This document shows, piece by piece, positions 27,217 to 36,661 of a DNA stretch of 64,000 nucleotides. Source of the stretch: Gemmatimonadota bacterium (GTDB lineage: Bacteria > Gemmatimonadota > Gemmatimonadetes > Longimicrobiales > Gaopeijiaceae); assembly GCA_022827345.1 (NCBI GenBank), contig JAJDTB010000049.1, positions 1 through 64,000 on the forward strand. Direction: 5' to 3'. The number at the start of each line of letters is the position of its first letter. Within the stretch, counting starts at the first letter, position 1. The position numbers and the translations under genes were made by a program. Below the pieces are notes generated by a model. That model was not told the origin of the DNA, ran no database searches, and worked only from the letters and a program-made list of their open reading frames with translations.

Positions 27217-27920
27217 AGGAACGCGCATTCGAAGGTTACCCCGTAGGCCCCTATCACTCCTGCTGCAGCGAAGCAGTTTCGATTCTCAAGAGTGCCCACG
27301 ACACTGCCGCCTATCTGGCGGATATCTTTGAATATGTCGGGATGCAAGTCGATCCGACTCCCGAAGGTCAGCAAATTGCGGTCCACGATGAGGATCTGCT
27401 TCGAGCGATGCTGACATTTGCAAGTTCCGGCCTCGACGCGATGATCAAGCAGCTCATACGCGACGCGCTACCGGATGTCATCAACCTGCACGACGGTGCA
27501 CAGGAGCGTTTCCGGCAGTTCGTTGAGAAGCGGTTGCAACGTGGTCGGGAACCGGATTACTCGTTCGTTGCCGGTGTGATTGCGGATGCCGATCCTCGGC
27601 GGCGTCTCGTGGGTGATCTGGTGAAACGGCTCACTTCACGGAGCCTTCAGTCCGTGGATGAAGTTCTGCGCGTCGGGTCTTGCTTCGACATTCCGTCCGA
27701 CGCCCTGATACCTGAGCCCTATTCCACCAGGAGAATCTTCTCGGCTCGCAATCAGATAGTCCATGAGATGGACATTGATTTTGCGCAACCAAACAGGAAC
27801 CGACGGTCGCGAGAGTATTCCGATATGGAAGCTCACACGCAGGAACTGTTCGGGGTTGCCATTCGGTTTCTTACGGAAGTTGACGCCCGACTGGAACACG
27901 ATATTGGTCCACCTGACTAG
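27213..27920 (+). CDS. HEPN-domain-like protein
   Basis: 235 residues, mostly helical. SARNQIVHEMD near the C-terminus contains Arg179-Asn-(x3)-His184, the Rx4-6H motif with Asn after Arg that marks HEPN nucleases and toxins. The preceding helices (ASSGLDAMIKQLIRDAL; RRRLVGDLVKRLTSRSL) fit a helical bundle. The GTG overlaps the stop of the beta-flower gene. GC content is clearly lower than in the flanks, suggesting transfer. It could be an RNase toxin or abortive-infection protein, or a non-catalytic HEPN; the sequence alone cannot say. Confidence 0.6.
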   Translation: MKERAFEGYPVGPYHSCCSEAVSILKSAHDTAAYLADIFEYVGMQVDPTPEGQQIAVHDEDLLRAMLTFASSGLDAMIKQLIRDALPDVINLHDGAQERFRQFVEKRLQRGREPDYSFVAGVIADADPRRRLVGDLVKRLTSRSLQSVDEVLRVGSCFDIPSDALIPEPYSTRRIFSARNQIVHEMDIDFAQPNRNRRSREYSDMEAHTQELFGVAIRFLTEVDARLEHDIGPPD

Positions 27921-28023
27921 CCATGCATCTCATCTGGAACGCTACGCGTCCAAGTGACGTACATTTCGTTATGCCGGCGGCCTGCGGTCGAAACCGTGAT
28001 GAGCCTATCGCTTGGAGTCGTTG

Positions 28024-28410
28024 ATGGGATTCAAGGATCAGTTCAGACGCTACGTCCCGGACCAGCACAAGCGCTGCGCCGCGATCATTCACGGCGCTTC
28101 GGCTGCGTCCGGGGCGGCGGCGGCGGGCGCCATCATTCCCGGCTCCGATTCCGTCGCGATCATGCCGGTACAGGTCGCCATGATCACCGCGCTGGCCGAC
28201 GAGTTCGATGTCCCCTGGACCGACTCGGCCATTCGCGCGGCGCTCTACGCTTCGCTTGGCAGAATCGTGGGCAAGGGAGGTGCCGGCCTGTTGCTCCGGT
28301 GGATTCCCGGATACGGCAACGTCGTTCGAGCGGCCGTGGCCGCCAGCGTGACCGAGGCGCTGGGGTGGGCGGTCGTGAAGAAACTGCGGACCGACGGCAG
28401 GCTGACCTGA
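28024..28410 (+). CDS. DUF697/YcjF-like membrane-associated protein
   Basis: 128 residues. ATG 28024 has GGAG seven bases upstream. Two hydrophobic segments are present, with IIPGSDSVAIMPVQVAMITALADEF and then LLLRWIPGYGNVVRAAVAASVTEALGWAV. The 'P-G-x-D/S-x-x-x-x-x-P-x-Q-x-x-M' plus 'IPG...A...T.ALG' pattern matches DUF697, a domain often attached to or beside dynamin- or Era-like GTPases. No GTPase is in the window. Its link to the HEPN pair 100 bases upstream is only positional. Confidence 0.6.
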   Translation: MGFKDQFRRYVPDQHKRCAAIIHGASAASGAAAAGAIIPGSDSVAIMPVQVAMITALADEFDVPWTDSAIRAALYASLGRIVGKGGAGLLLRWIPGYGNVVRAAVAASVTEALGWAVVKKLRTDGRLT

Positions 28411-29471
28411 CCGTTCCCAGGGGCGGACGGGACGGACTCACTCAGCGGCTCGCCTCTCTCGGGCTTGCCGTGCTCCTCGCCTGCGGCGATTCCGCTGCGC
28501 CGTCGCCGCCGGACCTCGAGCCCGACGACATCGACCGCTGCCCCGAGCCGGGGCCGGGCATCGAAATCGGGGGGTTTGTCGGCACGGGCGCCGACACCCA
28601 CCGGATACCGCACCGGCGTCTGGTGCTGATGGGGGGAGGGCGGGAGGAGGATGCAGCCGCGAGGATGTTCGTCGAGGCGGCGGTCTCCGGAGACATCGTG
28701 GTCCTGCGCACCAGCGGCTCTTTGACGAGCTATCCGGAGTACTTCATCGGCGCCCTGGCCAGCTTCACGCCCGCGACGGTGATCACGGTTCGCACCAGCA
28801 ACCCCGAGTCGGGTGCGGATCCCGCCGTGCTCTGCCGGGTCGGACGGGCCGAAGCGGTGTGGCTCGCCGGCGGCGATCAGTGGAACTATCTGGGGCGCTG
28901 GCCGTCCGAGCTGCACGACTCCCTCGCCGCAGTCGCCGAGCGGGACGCCACGGTGGGCGGAACCAGCGCGGGCGCGGTATCGCTGGGGGAGGGGGCCTTC
29001 GACGCGGAGCATGGGACCGTGACCTCGGAGGACGCCCTGGCCAACCCGATGCGCCGCGAGGTCAGCCTGGCCAATCCCGTGTTCGCGCAGCCCGAGCTGG
29101 AGGGGATTCTGGTCGACAGTCATTTCATGGACCGCCGGCGCGAGGGCCGGCTCCTCGTCTTCCTTGCGCGCTTTCTGGCGCATCGCGGCGAAGGCCCCGT
29201 TGTCGGCATCGGAATGGACGAAGGCACCGCGCTCACGATCGAGGCGGGCGACTACCAGGTCACATCCCGTGGCAGCGGAGCGGTGTGGATGTACGAGGTC
29301 GGCGGCCCCGCGCGGCTCATGCCCGGTGTCCCGCTCACCCTCGACGGGATACGGCGGGTGCGACTGCCGGCCGGCAGGGCCGGACGCTGGCCATTCTCGT
29401 TCGACGCGACCGGCAGCGTGGAGGTCATGCATGTCGACAGCGGGGTGGTGGGCATCGGACCGCGGAGGTAG
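28365..29471 (+). CDS. cyanophycinase-like peptidase (S51), lipoprotein
   Basis: About 368 residues. The hydrolase core has GGTSAGAVSLGEG with the catalytic Ser, VWLAGGDQWNYL, VDSHFMDRRREGRL and GIGMDEGTALTIE, all typical of S51 cyanophycinases, which cut beta-Asp-Arg or other isoaspartyl dipeptides. LAVLLACGD is a lipobox, so it should sit in the periplasm. The start is uncertain: GTG 28365, with GAGG upstream, overlaps the previous gene by 46 bases, and no ATG lies nearer the lipobox. Confidence 0.8.
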   Translation: MGGREETADRRQADLTVPRGGRDGLTQRLASLGLAVLLACGDSAAPSPPDLEPDDIDRCPEPGPGIEIGGFVGTGADTHRIPHRRLVLMGGGREEDAAARMFVEAAVSGDIVVLRTSGSLTSYPEYFIGALASFTPATVITVRTSNPESGADPAVLCRVGRAEAVWLAGGDQWNYLGRWPSELHDSLAAVAERDATVGGTSAGAVSLGEGAFDAEHGTVTSEDALANPMRREVSLANPVFAQPELEGILVDSHFMDRRREGRLLVFLARFLAHRGEGPVVGIGMDEGTALTIEAGDYQVTSRGSGAVWMYEVGGPARLMPGVPLTLDGIRRVRLPAGRAGRWPFSFDATGSVEVMHVDSGVVGIGPRR

Positions 29472-29484
29472 CGCTGCGCTCGGG

Positions 29485-29500
29485 CTCGCCCCGGGGCGAG
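29485..29500. terminator. possible bidirectional hairpin between convergent genes
   Basis: CTCGCCCC-GGGGCGAG is a perfect 16-base palindrome between the stops of the cyanophycinase and the S9 peptidase. It could fold at both transcript ends; there is no T-run. Confidence 0.3.
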
Positions 29501-29513
29501 GGTCAATCCACCG

Positions 29514-31631
29514 TCACTCCGACGCCGGCCGCCGCGACAGCCACTGTTCCCACCACTCCAGCTGCACCCAGGTGCGGTGGACCGTCCGCCATGGCGTCCA
29601 ACCGCCATGGTAGGAATCCGGGTAGCGGACGAACTTCGCGGGCACCTGCTGTTTCCGCAGCGCGACGTACATCTGTTCGGCCTCCTCGACCGGTACGCGG
29701 TGGTCGGTCTCCCCGTGCACGAACATCGTGGGCGTGGTGACTCCCTTCGCGTAGATGATCGGCGAGGAGCGCATCAGGTTTTCGAGGCCGCGCTCCTCCC
29801 ACGGCGGGCCGAAGAACTCGCTCTCTTTGGTGCGGGGGATGTCGGCGACGCCGTAGTCGCTCACCCAGTTCGAGATCGACGCGCCTGCGATCGCCGCCGC
29901 GAAGCGGTCCGTCTGAGTGATCACCCAGTTGGTGAGGTAGCCGCCGTACGAGTACCCGGTCACACCCATCCGGGCCGTGTCGATGTCGTAATTGGCGATG
30001 GCGTGGTCGACGCCGGCCATCACGTCGTCGTAGTCGTTGAATCCCCAGCCGCCCCAGGTTCCCCAGCGGAAGTCCTCGCCGTAGCCGGTCGAGGCGCGTG
30101 GGTTGGTATAGAGGACCATGTAGCCCCGCGCGGCGAGGAGCTGGCGGTCGAAGGAGAAGTCGTTGCCGTAGGCGCCGTGGGGGCCGCCGTGCATGACGAG
30201 GATCATGGGCATTTCCGCGCCGGACGCGGCGTCGTAGCCGAGGGCGGGGAGCATCCAGCCCTCGACCTCGGTGCCATCCTCGCTCCGGAAGAGGAGGCGG
30301 TCGGGAGACGACAGGTCGACCTCGGCCAGCAGCGCGTCGTTGACGTTGCTGATGCGCCGCTCGTCCGCGCCGGACGCCCGCGCGACCCAGATGTCGGCCG
30401 GGCGCGTCGGGTCGGTGATGGTGAGAGCCATGCGGGAGAAGTCGGCCGAGAAGGAGAACCCGCCCAGTCGCCGGCCGCCTTCGGTGATCTGCTCGACGGC
30501 GCCGCCGCCCGCGGGAACGCGGAAGAGGTGGGAGTTCCCGGTGACGCTCGCGGAGAAGTAGACATGGTCGCCGTCGGGTGCCCAGGTCGGGCCGCCGGGG
30601 ATGAAATCCCAGTCCTCTGTGAGGTTGCGATCGCGCGATCCCGTTCCCGCGTCGAAGACGAAGAGCTCGGAAGACGCCCCCCGGTCGCGCGCTTCGCGGA
30701 TGATGACGTCGAGGCCCTCGTTGCCGCGCGCCACGATTTCGGTGCCGTCGGGGGACCATTCCGGGCCGGAGTAGTTGTACTCGTCGTCGGTCAGCCGGGT
30801 GACCGTGCCGTCGACGGTGACCGTCCAGAGGTCGGAGCGCTCGTAGCTGTGTTCGTCTCGCTGGTGGGCGTCGGCGGTGAAGGCGATGCGGGTGCCGTCG
30901 GAGCTCCACGCCAGGCCGGAAGCGTCGAAGCCGAGCTCGGTAAGCTGGCGGGGCTCGCCGCCCTCGGCCGGGAGCAGGAAGATCTCACGCGGAGGCGTCG
31001 CCCAGGGATCGCGCGGATCCGGAAGGTAGCCGCGGCGGTCGAAGCGGTAGTTCATCCAGTCGTAGGCGCGTCCGTCGAAGCGCTCGGCGGTGCGTCGCTC
31101 GAAGTCGGAGTCGTAGGTGACTTCGGGGCGGGTGCCGGCCGGGCGAACCGAGCGCGTGAATACGATCCAGCGACCGTCCGGACTGAAAGTCGGGGAGCCG
31201 TCCAGTCCCTCGATCTGGAATGCCTCCCCCGAGGTGCCGTCCATGCGCAGGAACCAGGGGCCGCCGGTGGTCTCCCCGGTGGGGGCCGGGCGTCTCGACG
31301 AGAAGTACAGGTGCCCGCCGTCCGGGGTCCAGGCCGGGCTGGAGGCGCTGAAGCTCGGGCTGGTCAGACGCGTCGGCTCGCCCGACCCGTCCGCGTTGGA
31401 GAGCCAGACTTCGCTGTGGCGGCGGTTCTCATCCTCCAGAACCGACGTGACCACGAATGCCACGCGCGAACCGTCCGGAGAGAGCGCCGGGCTGCCCACA
31501 CTCTTCAGGCGGTAGTAGTCCTCAAGCTCGAGCGGCCGGCGGGCCTGGGCGGTTAGACCGGCAGGGAGGAGGGACGTGCCGATGAGGAGGGCGGCGAGAC
31601 CTGTCAGGAAGGAATGTCGATGAGCGAACAT
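29514..31631 (-). CDS. S9 family peptidase (prolyl oligopeptidase/acylaminoacyl-peptidase type)
   Basis: 705 residues. ATG 31631 gives a signal peptide (FLTGLAALLIGTSLLPAGLTAQA). A WD40/PD40 propeller (SPDGSRVAFV, TPDGGHLYFSS, SPDGRWIVFT, SSDGTRIAFT) fills about residues 35-430. The C-terminal alpha/beta-hydrolase has LVMHGGPHGAYG, catalytic Ser in GYSYGGY, Asp in HGETDHRVP and His in SYHGG. It hydrolyses short peptides, probably in the periplasm. It is divergent from a second S9 peptidase with 128 bases between. Confidence 0.9.
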   Translation of the reverse strand: MFAHRHSFLTGLAALLIGTSLLPAGLTAQARRPLELEDYYRLKSVGSPALSPDGSRVAFVVTSVLEDENRRHSEVWLSNADGSGEPTRLTSPSFSASSPAWTPDGGHLYFSSRRPAPTGETTGGPWFLRMDGTSGEAFQIEGLDGSPTFSPDGRWIVFTRSVRPAGTRPEVTYDSDFERRTAERFDGRAYDWMNYRFDRRGYLPDPRDPWATPPREIFLLPAEGGEPRQLTELGFDASGLAWSSDGTRIAFTADAHQRDEHSYERSDLWTVTVDGTVTRLTDDEYNYSGPEWSPDGTEIVARGNEGLDVIIREARDRGASSELFVFDAGTGSRDRNLTEDWDFIPGGPTWAPDGDHVYFSASVTGNSHLFRVPAGGGAVEQITEGGRRLGGFSFSADFSRMALTITDPTRPADIWVARASGADERRISNVNDALLAEVDLSSPDRLLFRSEDGTEVEGWMLPALGYDAASGAEMPMILVMHGGPHGAYGNDFSFDRQLLAARGYMVLYTNPRASTGYGEDFRWGTWGGWGFNDYDDVMAGVDHAIANYDIDTARMGVTGYSYGGYLTNWVITQTDRFAAAIAGASISNWVSDYGVADIPRTKESEFFGPPWEERGLENLMRSSPIIYAKGVTTPTMFVHGETDHRVPVEEAEQMYVALRKQQVPAKFVRYPDSYHGGWTPWRTVHRTWVQLEWWEQWLSRRPASE

Positions 31632-31759
31632 CGTAACTGCGCTCCATTCGAAGGATGGACGGTCGATGACGGCAAACGGCCTTGCGGGACAAGCTGGTGC
31701 ACGGCGGGCCCAGGCGCCATGCTGATACCCACGGACCACAGTTCAATTCGGAGGTGATC

Positions 31760-33835
31760 ATGACTCGCTGTACCGCACCCCGTCACGCCCCCCTGGTCAA
31801 CCCATTGGTCATCGCGCGGCTGACCCTGGCCATGGCAAGCCTGTCACTTCTCGGCGCCACGACCGGAATCAGCGCTCAGCAGGGCCGCCGCCCGATGACC
31901 GTCGACGACGTCCTGGCAATGCGCACGCCATCGGGCGTCGCGGTGAGCCCGGATGGTTCCTGGGTCGCCTTTGTCGTGACGGAACGCGACATGGAGGCGG
32001 ACCGCATGGTCAGCGACGTCTGGGCCGTCCCCAGCGATGGTGGCCCCGCGGATGCGCGCCGCCTCACCACTGCCGAGGGCACGGACAATTCGCCCGTCTG
32101 GCATCCCGGCGGTGAATGGCTGGGTTTCGCATCCGACCGGGGCGAGCAGCGCCAGGTGTTCGGGATTCGCCCCGACGGGGGTGAGGCCTGGCCGGTGACC
32201 TCGCACGCGACGGATGTGGGCGCCTTCGCCTTTTCTCCCGACGGGGCGCGGATCGCCTTTGTGGCCGCGGCTACAAAATCGGAGGCCGACCAGGAGCTGG
32301 AGGAGCTCCGGGGACGTCCGGTGGTGCAGGATTCGGCATATGCAGACGAGTGGATGCATGTCTACGTGGCCGAGATTTCGGGCGGCGGGTCGGCTGGCGA
32401 AGCCGTGCGCTGGAGCCCGGACGGCCTGCATGCGGAGAATGTCGTGTGGTCGCCCGATTCGCGGTCGGTGGCGTTCGGCGCGCGTCCGTCGCCTGTCCTG
32501 CGCACGCGCTACAGCGGAGCCACCTACGTACAGGCCGGACCGGACGGCGAGGCGCGGCAGGTGACCGAGATCGAGGGGGCCGACGGCCCGGTGGGATGGG
32601 ATGAGCGGAGCGGCCTGGTCGTCGCCGCGTCGGGCCAGGTGCTGGGCACCTTCAACCGGCGGCTGTGGAGTGTGGCCGCCTCGGACGACGCCGGCGCCCG
32701 GGATCCGGTCCCGCTCACGGCTGACCTGGACGAGAACGCCACCCTGGTGCGAGTCAGTGAGTCCGGGTTGCTGGTGAGCGCGAGCCACCGTACCGGAAGC
32801 GCCCTGTACCGCATTCCTGTGTCGGACGGGATGGCCGCGGGACCGCCGGTCGCGGTGACCGATGGTGGGCGCTTCTTCGGCGCCTTCTCGGCATCCCGCG
32901 ACGGCACCCTGGTCGCCTTCACGGCCGAAAACGGTACCACCCCACCCGATGTGTACGTTTCCGGCACCGGCTCGTTCCTCCCCACCCGGCTCACCGATCT
33001 GAACCCGCAGACCGCCGAGCTGGCGCTGGGGTCCCAGCGCGTCGAGCGTTGGCGCTCCAGGGCGGACGGCGAGGAGATCGAGGGCGTGCTGACGCTCCCC
33101 GTCGGCTACGAAGCAGGCGATCAGGTCCCCCTCGTGCTGGTCATCCACGGCGGGCCGTCGGGCGTCTCGTCCGATCGCTTCCACGGCACGCGGGGCGCCT
33201 ATCCGGTGCAGGTCTACGCCGGCATGGGCTTCGCCGTCCTTCAGCCCAATTACCGCGGGTCGACCGGCTACGGCGAGCGCTTCCGGGGTCTGAACCGCGG
33301 CGACATCTCGGGGCGCGACTGGGTCGACGTGGACTCCGGCGTCGACGCGATGATCGACCTCGGGATCGCCGACCCGGCCCGGCTGGCAGTGAGCGGCTGG
33401 AGCTTCGGGGGCCATCACACCTATTGGGGCATCACCCGAACGGACCGCTTCAAGGCAGCCAGCGCCGGTGCGGGCGCCAACGACCTGATCTCGATGTACT
33501 CCCAGACCGATCTGCCCGAGTTCTACCACACCTATCTCGGGCCGAAGCCGTGGGAGGACTGGGAGCTGTACGAGGAGCGCTCGGCGTACCGCTACGTCGA
33601 CCGGGTGACCACGCCGCTCCTGATCCAGGTGGGAGAGAACGACGAGCGGGTTCCGGCCGAGCAGAGCATCCAGTTCTTCGAGGCCATCCGGGCGATCGGG
33701 AAGGCGCCCACGCAGCTGGTCATCTACCCGGGCCAACCGCACGGGGTCGTCTCGCCGCGGCTGCAGCGCGACCTCATGACCCGCAATGTGGAGTGGCTGC
33801 GCCGGTGGGTGCTGGAGGGGCGGGAGGCCTCCTGA
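31760..33835 (+). CDS. S9 family peptidase (dipeptidyl-peptidase/acylaminoacyl type)
   Basis: 691 residues. ATG 31760 follows GGAGGTG and gives a signal peptide (LTLAMASLSLLGATTGISAQQG). PD40 blades (SPDGSWVAFVV, SPDGARIAFV, SPDSRSVAFG) form a propeller to about residue 440. The hydrolase domain carries VIHGGPSGVSS, Ser in GWSFGGH, Asp in GENDERVP and His in GQPHGV. It is divergent from the S9 peptidase at 29514-31631; the two differ clearly in sequence, so they probably have different substrates. It is exported. Confidence 0.9.
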   Translation: MTRCTAPRHAPLVNPLVIARLTLAMASLSLLGATTGISAQQGRRPMTVDDVLAMRTPSGVAVSPDGSWVAFVVTERDMEADRMVSDVWAVPSDGGPADARRLTTAEGTDNSPVWHPGGEWLGFASDRGEQRQVFGIRPDGGEAWPVTSHATDVGAFAFSPDGARIAFVAAATKSEADQELEELRGRPVVQDSAYADEWMHVYVAEISGGGSAGEAVRWSPDGLHAENVVWSPDSRSVAFGARPSPVLRTRYSGATYVQAGPDGEARQVTEIEGADGPVGWDERSGLVVAASGQVLGTFNRRLWSVAASDDAGARDPVPLTADLDENATLVRVSESGLLVSASHRTGSALYRIPVSDGMAAGPPVAVTDGGRFFGAFSASRDGTLVAFTAENGTTPPDVYVSGTGSFLPTRLTDLNPQTAELALGSQRVERWRSRADGEEIEGVLTLPVGYEAGDQVPLVLVIHGGPSGVSSDRFHGTRGAYPVQVYAGMGFAVLQPNYRGSTGYGERFRGLNRGDISGRDWVDVDSGVDAMIDLGIADPARLAVSGWSFGGHHTYWGITRTDRFKAASAGAGANDLISMYSQTDLPEFYHTYLGPKPWEDWELYEERSAYRYVDRVTTPLLIQVGENDERVPAEQSIQFFEAIRAIGKAPTQLVIYPGQPHGVVSPRLQRDLMTRNVEWLRRWVLEGREAS

Positions 33836-33836
33836 A

Positions 33837-35225
33837 CTAGATGCTCACCTCGATGCTCCGCCACGCGCCCTGCCGGAACCGGACCATGCTGAGCAGGCAC
33901 CGGGTGACGTGTCCGAGAAGTATCGCCAGCCAGATGTGGTAGGCTTCGAGTCCCACCGTCTCCTGGAATAGCCAGCACAGCGCAAGCGGCAATGCGAGCT
34001 GCGAGATCAGCGAGATGTAGAGCGGGCCGCGGGTGTCCCCCGTGCCCTGCAGACCCCCGGTGTGGGCCAGCGCGACGGCGACGAAGATGCCGGACACGCT
34101 GAGGAAGGCGAGCAGCTGGACCCCCAGAGCCGTCACAAGCGGATCCTCCATCCCGAAGACGCCGAGAAGGACCCTGGGAAGGAGCAGGAAGAGGAGGCCG
34201 ACGCCTCCGGCCACGGCCACGCTGATCTTCGATGCCGCGTGCACGCCCTGGACCGTGCGCTCCGGCTTGCCCGCGCCCAGATTCTGGCCGGCCACCGCGG
34301 CCGTGGCTCCCATCAGCCCCACCGACGTCCACGTCACCAGCGAGAAGAGCTGCGTGTACCCGACCGAATAGGCCGCCTGCGCCTCCGCGCTGCTCGCCAG
34401 CGACCCGACGAAGCGCAGCAGAATCACCCCGCCGATGTTCATGGCCACGCCCTGGAGCCCGGCGGGCAGACCGAACCGGAAAAGCTGGCGGATGACGGTG
34501 AAATCGGGACGCCAGCTCATGCCGCGGTGAATGTGGATCACCCATTTGCCGCCGAAGAGCTTGACCGCGGCCACTACGGCCAGGGTCGCGCCGGCAGTCA
34601 CCGTCCCCATCGCCGCGCCCAGCGTGCCGAACGACGGGATCGGCCCCAGGCCGCGGATCAGAATCGCACTGATGGTCACGTTCAGCAGCGTCAGCCAGAT
34701 GCCGAGCCTGAGCGGCGTCCTCGCGTCCCCCGCCGACCGCAGCGCGCCGCCGAGCATGAAGAACACCATCATGCCGAAGTTGAAGACGAACATGGTGCGG
34801 ATGTACGGCAGCGCCTCGGCGGCCACCTCCCGGGTTGCGTTGACGAGCCCGAGGAGCGTCGGCGCCAGCAAGTAGCCGGTCGGAGCCAGGATCCCGACCG
34901 CCACCACCAGCGCCGTCAGGAACGCCTGATACACCGAACGGTTGACCTTTTCCTGCTCGTTGGCGCCCGCGAACCGCGCCACGAGCACCCCCATCCCGGT
35001 AAAGAGCGATCCGATGAAGACCTGCACGACCAGGAAGATCTGCCACGACACGCCGATGGCCGCGTTGCCGGTGTACCCGACGTAGTGGCCCACCATGATG
35101 TGATCGACGAGCCCCTGGAGACCGCCGATGACGTTCTGCAACATCGTCGGCCAGGCGAGCTTCCACACCGCCAGCCCGATCGGCCCCTCGACGATCGACC
35201 GGTCGAAGCCCTTGCCGCGGGACAC
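33837..35225 (-). CDS. MATE family multidrug/cation exporter
   Basis: 462 residues with about twelve helices in two MATE halves. LAWPTMLQNVIGGLQGLVDHIMVGHYVGYTGNAAIGV is the characteristic first helix pair, and GLMGATAAVAGQNLGAGKPERT the matching start of the second half. Such proteins export cationic drugs or metabolites with Na+ or H+. The start is a GTG (35225), 20 bases downstream of a small membrane protein transcribed the same way. Its stop almost touches the convergent S9 peptidase stop, leaving no room for a terminator. Confidence 0.88.
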   Translation of the reverse strand: MSRGKGFDRSIVEGPIGLAVWKLAWPTMLQNVIGGLQGLVDHIMVGHYVGYTGNAAIGVSWQIFLVVQVFIGSLFTGMGVLVARFAGANEQEKVNRSVYQAFLTALVVAVGILAPTGYLLAPTLLGLVNATREVAAEALPYIRTMFVFNFGMMVFFMLGGALRSAGDARTPLRLGIWLTLLNVTISAILIRGLGPIPSFGTLGAAMGTVTAGATLAVVAAVKLFGGKWVIHIHRGMSWRPDFTVIRQLFRFGLPAGLQGVAMNIGGVILLRFVGSLASSAEAQAAYSVGYTQLFSLVTWTSVGLMGATAAVAGQNLGAGKPERTVQGVHAASKISVAVAGGVGLLFLLLPRVLLGVFGMEDPLVTALGVQLLAFLSVSGIFVAVALAHTGGLQGTGDTRGPLYISLISQLALPLALCWLFQETVGLEAYHIWLAILLGHVTRCLLSMVRFRQGAWRSIEVSI

Positions 35226-35245
35226 CGGTCCCCGGCGGGCGGGGT

Positions 35246-35719
35246 CTACGCGTTGGCCGATCGGTCCATCCGGGAACCGAGGATCGCCCCCGCCACCCCC
35301 AGCAACGGGATCAGCCAGGTCAGCCAGACCGGCTGCTGCGCCGTCGACATCGCCTCGAACATCCCGACGTCATCGGGACGCGGCCCGGGATCCGCATCGG
35401 CGACCCCCTCGAGGCCCGTCATCTCCAGGTTGCCCATCGCGACAACAACACCCAGGACCACGACAATCGCGATGAGAAACCGCACCCCCCACGGACCGTC
35501 CGCGATCTTCGAACAGACCAGCCCGCCCGCGATGGCCGCCAGCAAGGCGATCGCGATCGATCCCAGAGACCAGCTCCATGACACCTCCCAGCTCCCCGGC
35601 CGGAATGCGCCGTCGGCGCCGAGCACCGCCCAGGCGACAAAGTTGAATACGGTAACAACCACGGCCATGGTCAGCCAACCAAGGACCGCCGCCCCGATGT
35701 TTCTGGCGAGAGATTGCAT
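35246..35719 (-). CDS. hypothetical four-helix membrane protein
   Basis: 157 residues. ATG 35719 follows AAGGAGCGACA. Four hydrophobic segments are visible: VLGWLTMAVVVTVFNFVAW, SLGSIAIALLAAIAGGLVCS, VRFLIAIVVVLGVVVAMG and VWLTWLIPLLGVAGAILGSR, with a short acidic loop between the third and fourth. No family is recognised. It lies just upstream of the MATE gene and may be co-transcribed with it. Confidence 0.65.
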   Translation of the reverse strand: MQSLARNIGAAVLGWLTMAVVVTVFNFVAWAVLGADGAFRPGSWEVSWSWSLGSIAIALLAAIAGGLVCSKIADGPWGVRFLIAIVVVLGVVVAMGNLEMTGLEGVADADPGPRPDDVGMFEAMSTAQQPVWLTWLIPLLGVAGAILGSRMDRSANA

Positions 35720-35747
35720 TGTCGCTCCTTCGTGTTGGGGGATGGGC

Positions 35748-35776
35748 ACGGTAAGTTGGACGGGGTTTGACGGCAA
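35748..35776 (-). promoter_or_regulatory. candidate promoter for the membrane protein-MATE unit
   Basis: On the minus strand TTGCCG (35776-35771) and TACCGT (35753-35748) are 17 bases apart, 29 bases upstream of the start at 35719. Confidence 0.35.
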
Positions 35777-35811
35777 CCGGGTTTCACAATCGAATCGCGC
35801 AGGGGTTGGCA

Positions 35812-36615
35812 ATGGCTGAGACGGACAGGGGTGGCAACGGACAGTCGGCGGTCGTGGAGCTGTCCATCGATATCGAGGCGAGCGCCGGAACGGTGTGGAC
35901 GATGCTGTCGACGCCGGAGGGTTTTTCCGCGCTCATGCAGGGGCAGGTCACCTTCGAGGCGGCCCCGGGCAGCCCGTTTCGGGCCGAATTCCCCAGCTTC
36001 GGCGTGGTCACCAGCGGCGAAATCGTCAGCTTCGACGGCGATGCCCTCCGCATGGCACTCACCTGGGGCTCCGAGCTGGGCCCCCAGACCGCCGACCTCC
36101 CCGCAGGGTCCACGCTGGTGGAATTCCATGTGGAAGGCACGGACGCCGGCTGCCGCGTCGACCTCCGCCACAGCGGCTTCCCCTCCGCACAACTGGCCGC
36201 CGAGCACGACGGGGGCTGGCGCTTCCACCTCGGACGCCTCGCCCTCGACGCCAACCGCATGGACCTCGGCGCGGGGCTGAAGCGCACTCTGCCGGGCTGG
36301 TTCGAAGCCTGGAACGACCCGGACGCGGACACCCGCCTCGCCACGCTGCGAACCTGCTGCGCCGACGACGTCGAGTTCCAGGACGAGTGGGCCGTCGCGC
36401 GCGGGGTCGAGCGTCTCAACGTGCACATCACCAACTGCCACCACTTCATGCCCGGCTGGAAGATCGAGCCCACCGGCGACCTGCGCATCTGCCGCGGCGA
36501 GGCGATGGTGGGATGGCGCTCCGAGGGCCCCGGCGGCGAACACGAGGGGCACAATCACGTGCGCGCCACCTGCGACGGCACGATTCTGCGGGTGGCGGGG
36601 TTCCAGGCGGGCTAG
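35812..36615 (+). CDS. SRPBCC (AHSA1-like) domain fused to SnoaL/NTF2-like domain
   Basis: 267 residues. ATG 35812 was chosen for the start of the SRPBCC strand (VVELSIDIEASAGTVWTMLSTPEGFSALM). Residues 1-160 look like an AHSA1/SRPBCC ligand-binding domain. Residues 165-267 (LPGWFEAWNDPDADTRLATL, CCADDVEFQDEWAVARGVERL) look like an NTF2/SnoaL cone, a fold common in isomerases and in plain binding proteins. No signal peptide is seen. The fusion is uncommon and its ligand cannot be inferred. Confidence 0.7.
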   Translation: MAETDRGGNGQSAVVELSIDIEASAGTVWTMLSTPEGFSALMQGQVTFEAAPGSPFRAEFPSFGVVTSGEIVSFDGDALRMALTWGSELGPQTADLPAGSTLVEFHVEGTDAGCRVDLRHSGFPSAQLAAEHDGGWRFHLGRLALDANRMDLGAGLKRTLPGWFEAWNDPDADTRLATLRTCCADDVEFQDEWAVARGVERLNVHITNCHHFMPGWKIEPTGDLRICRGEAMVGWRSEGPGGEHEGHNHVRATCDGTILRVAGFQAG

Positions 36616-36661
36616 CGCCGGGACGCGGATCCTCGCGCGCGGCCCTGGCTCAGCCGCAACG

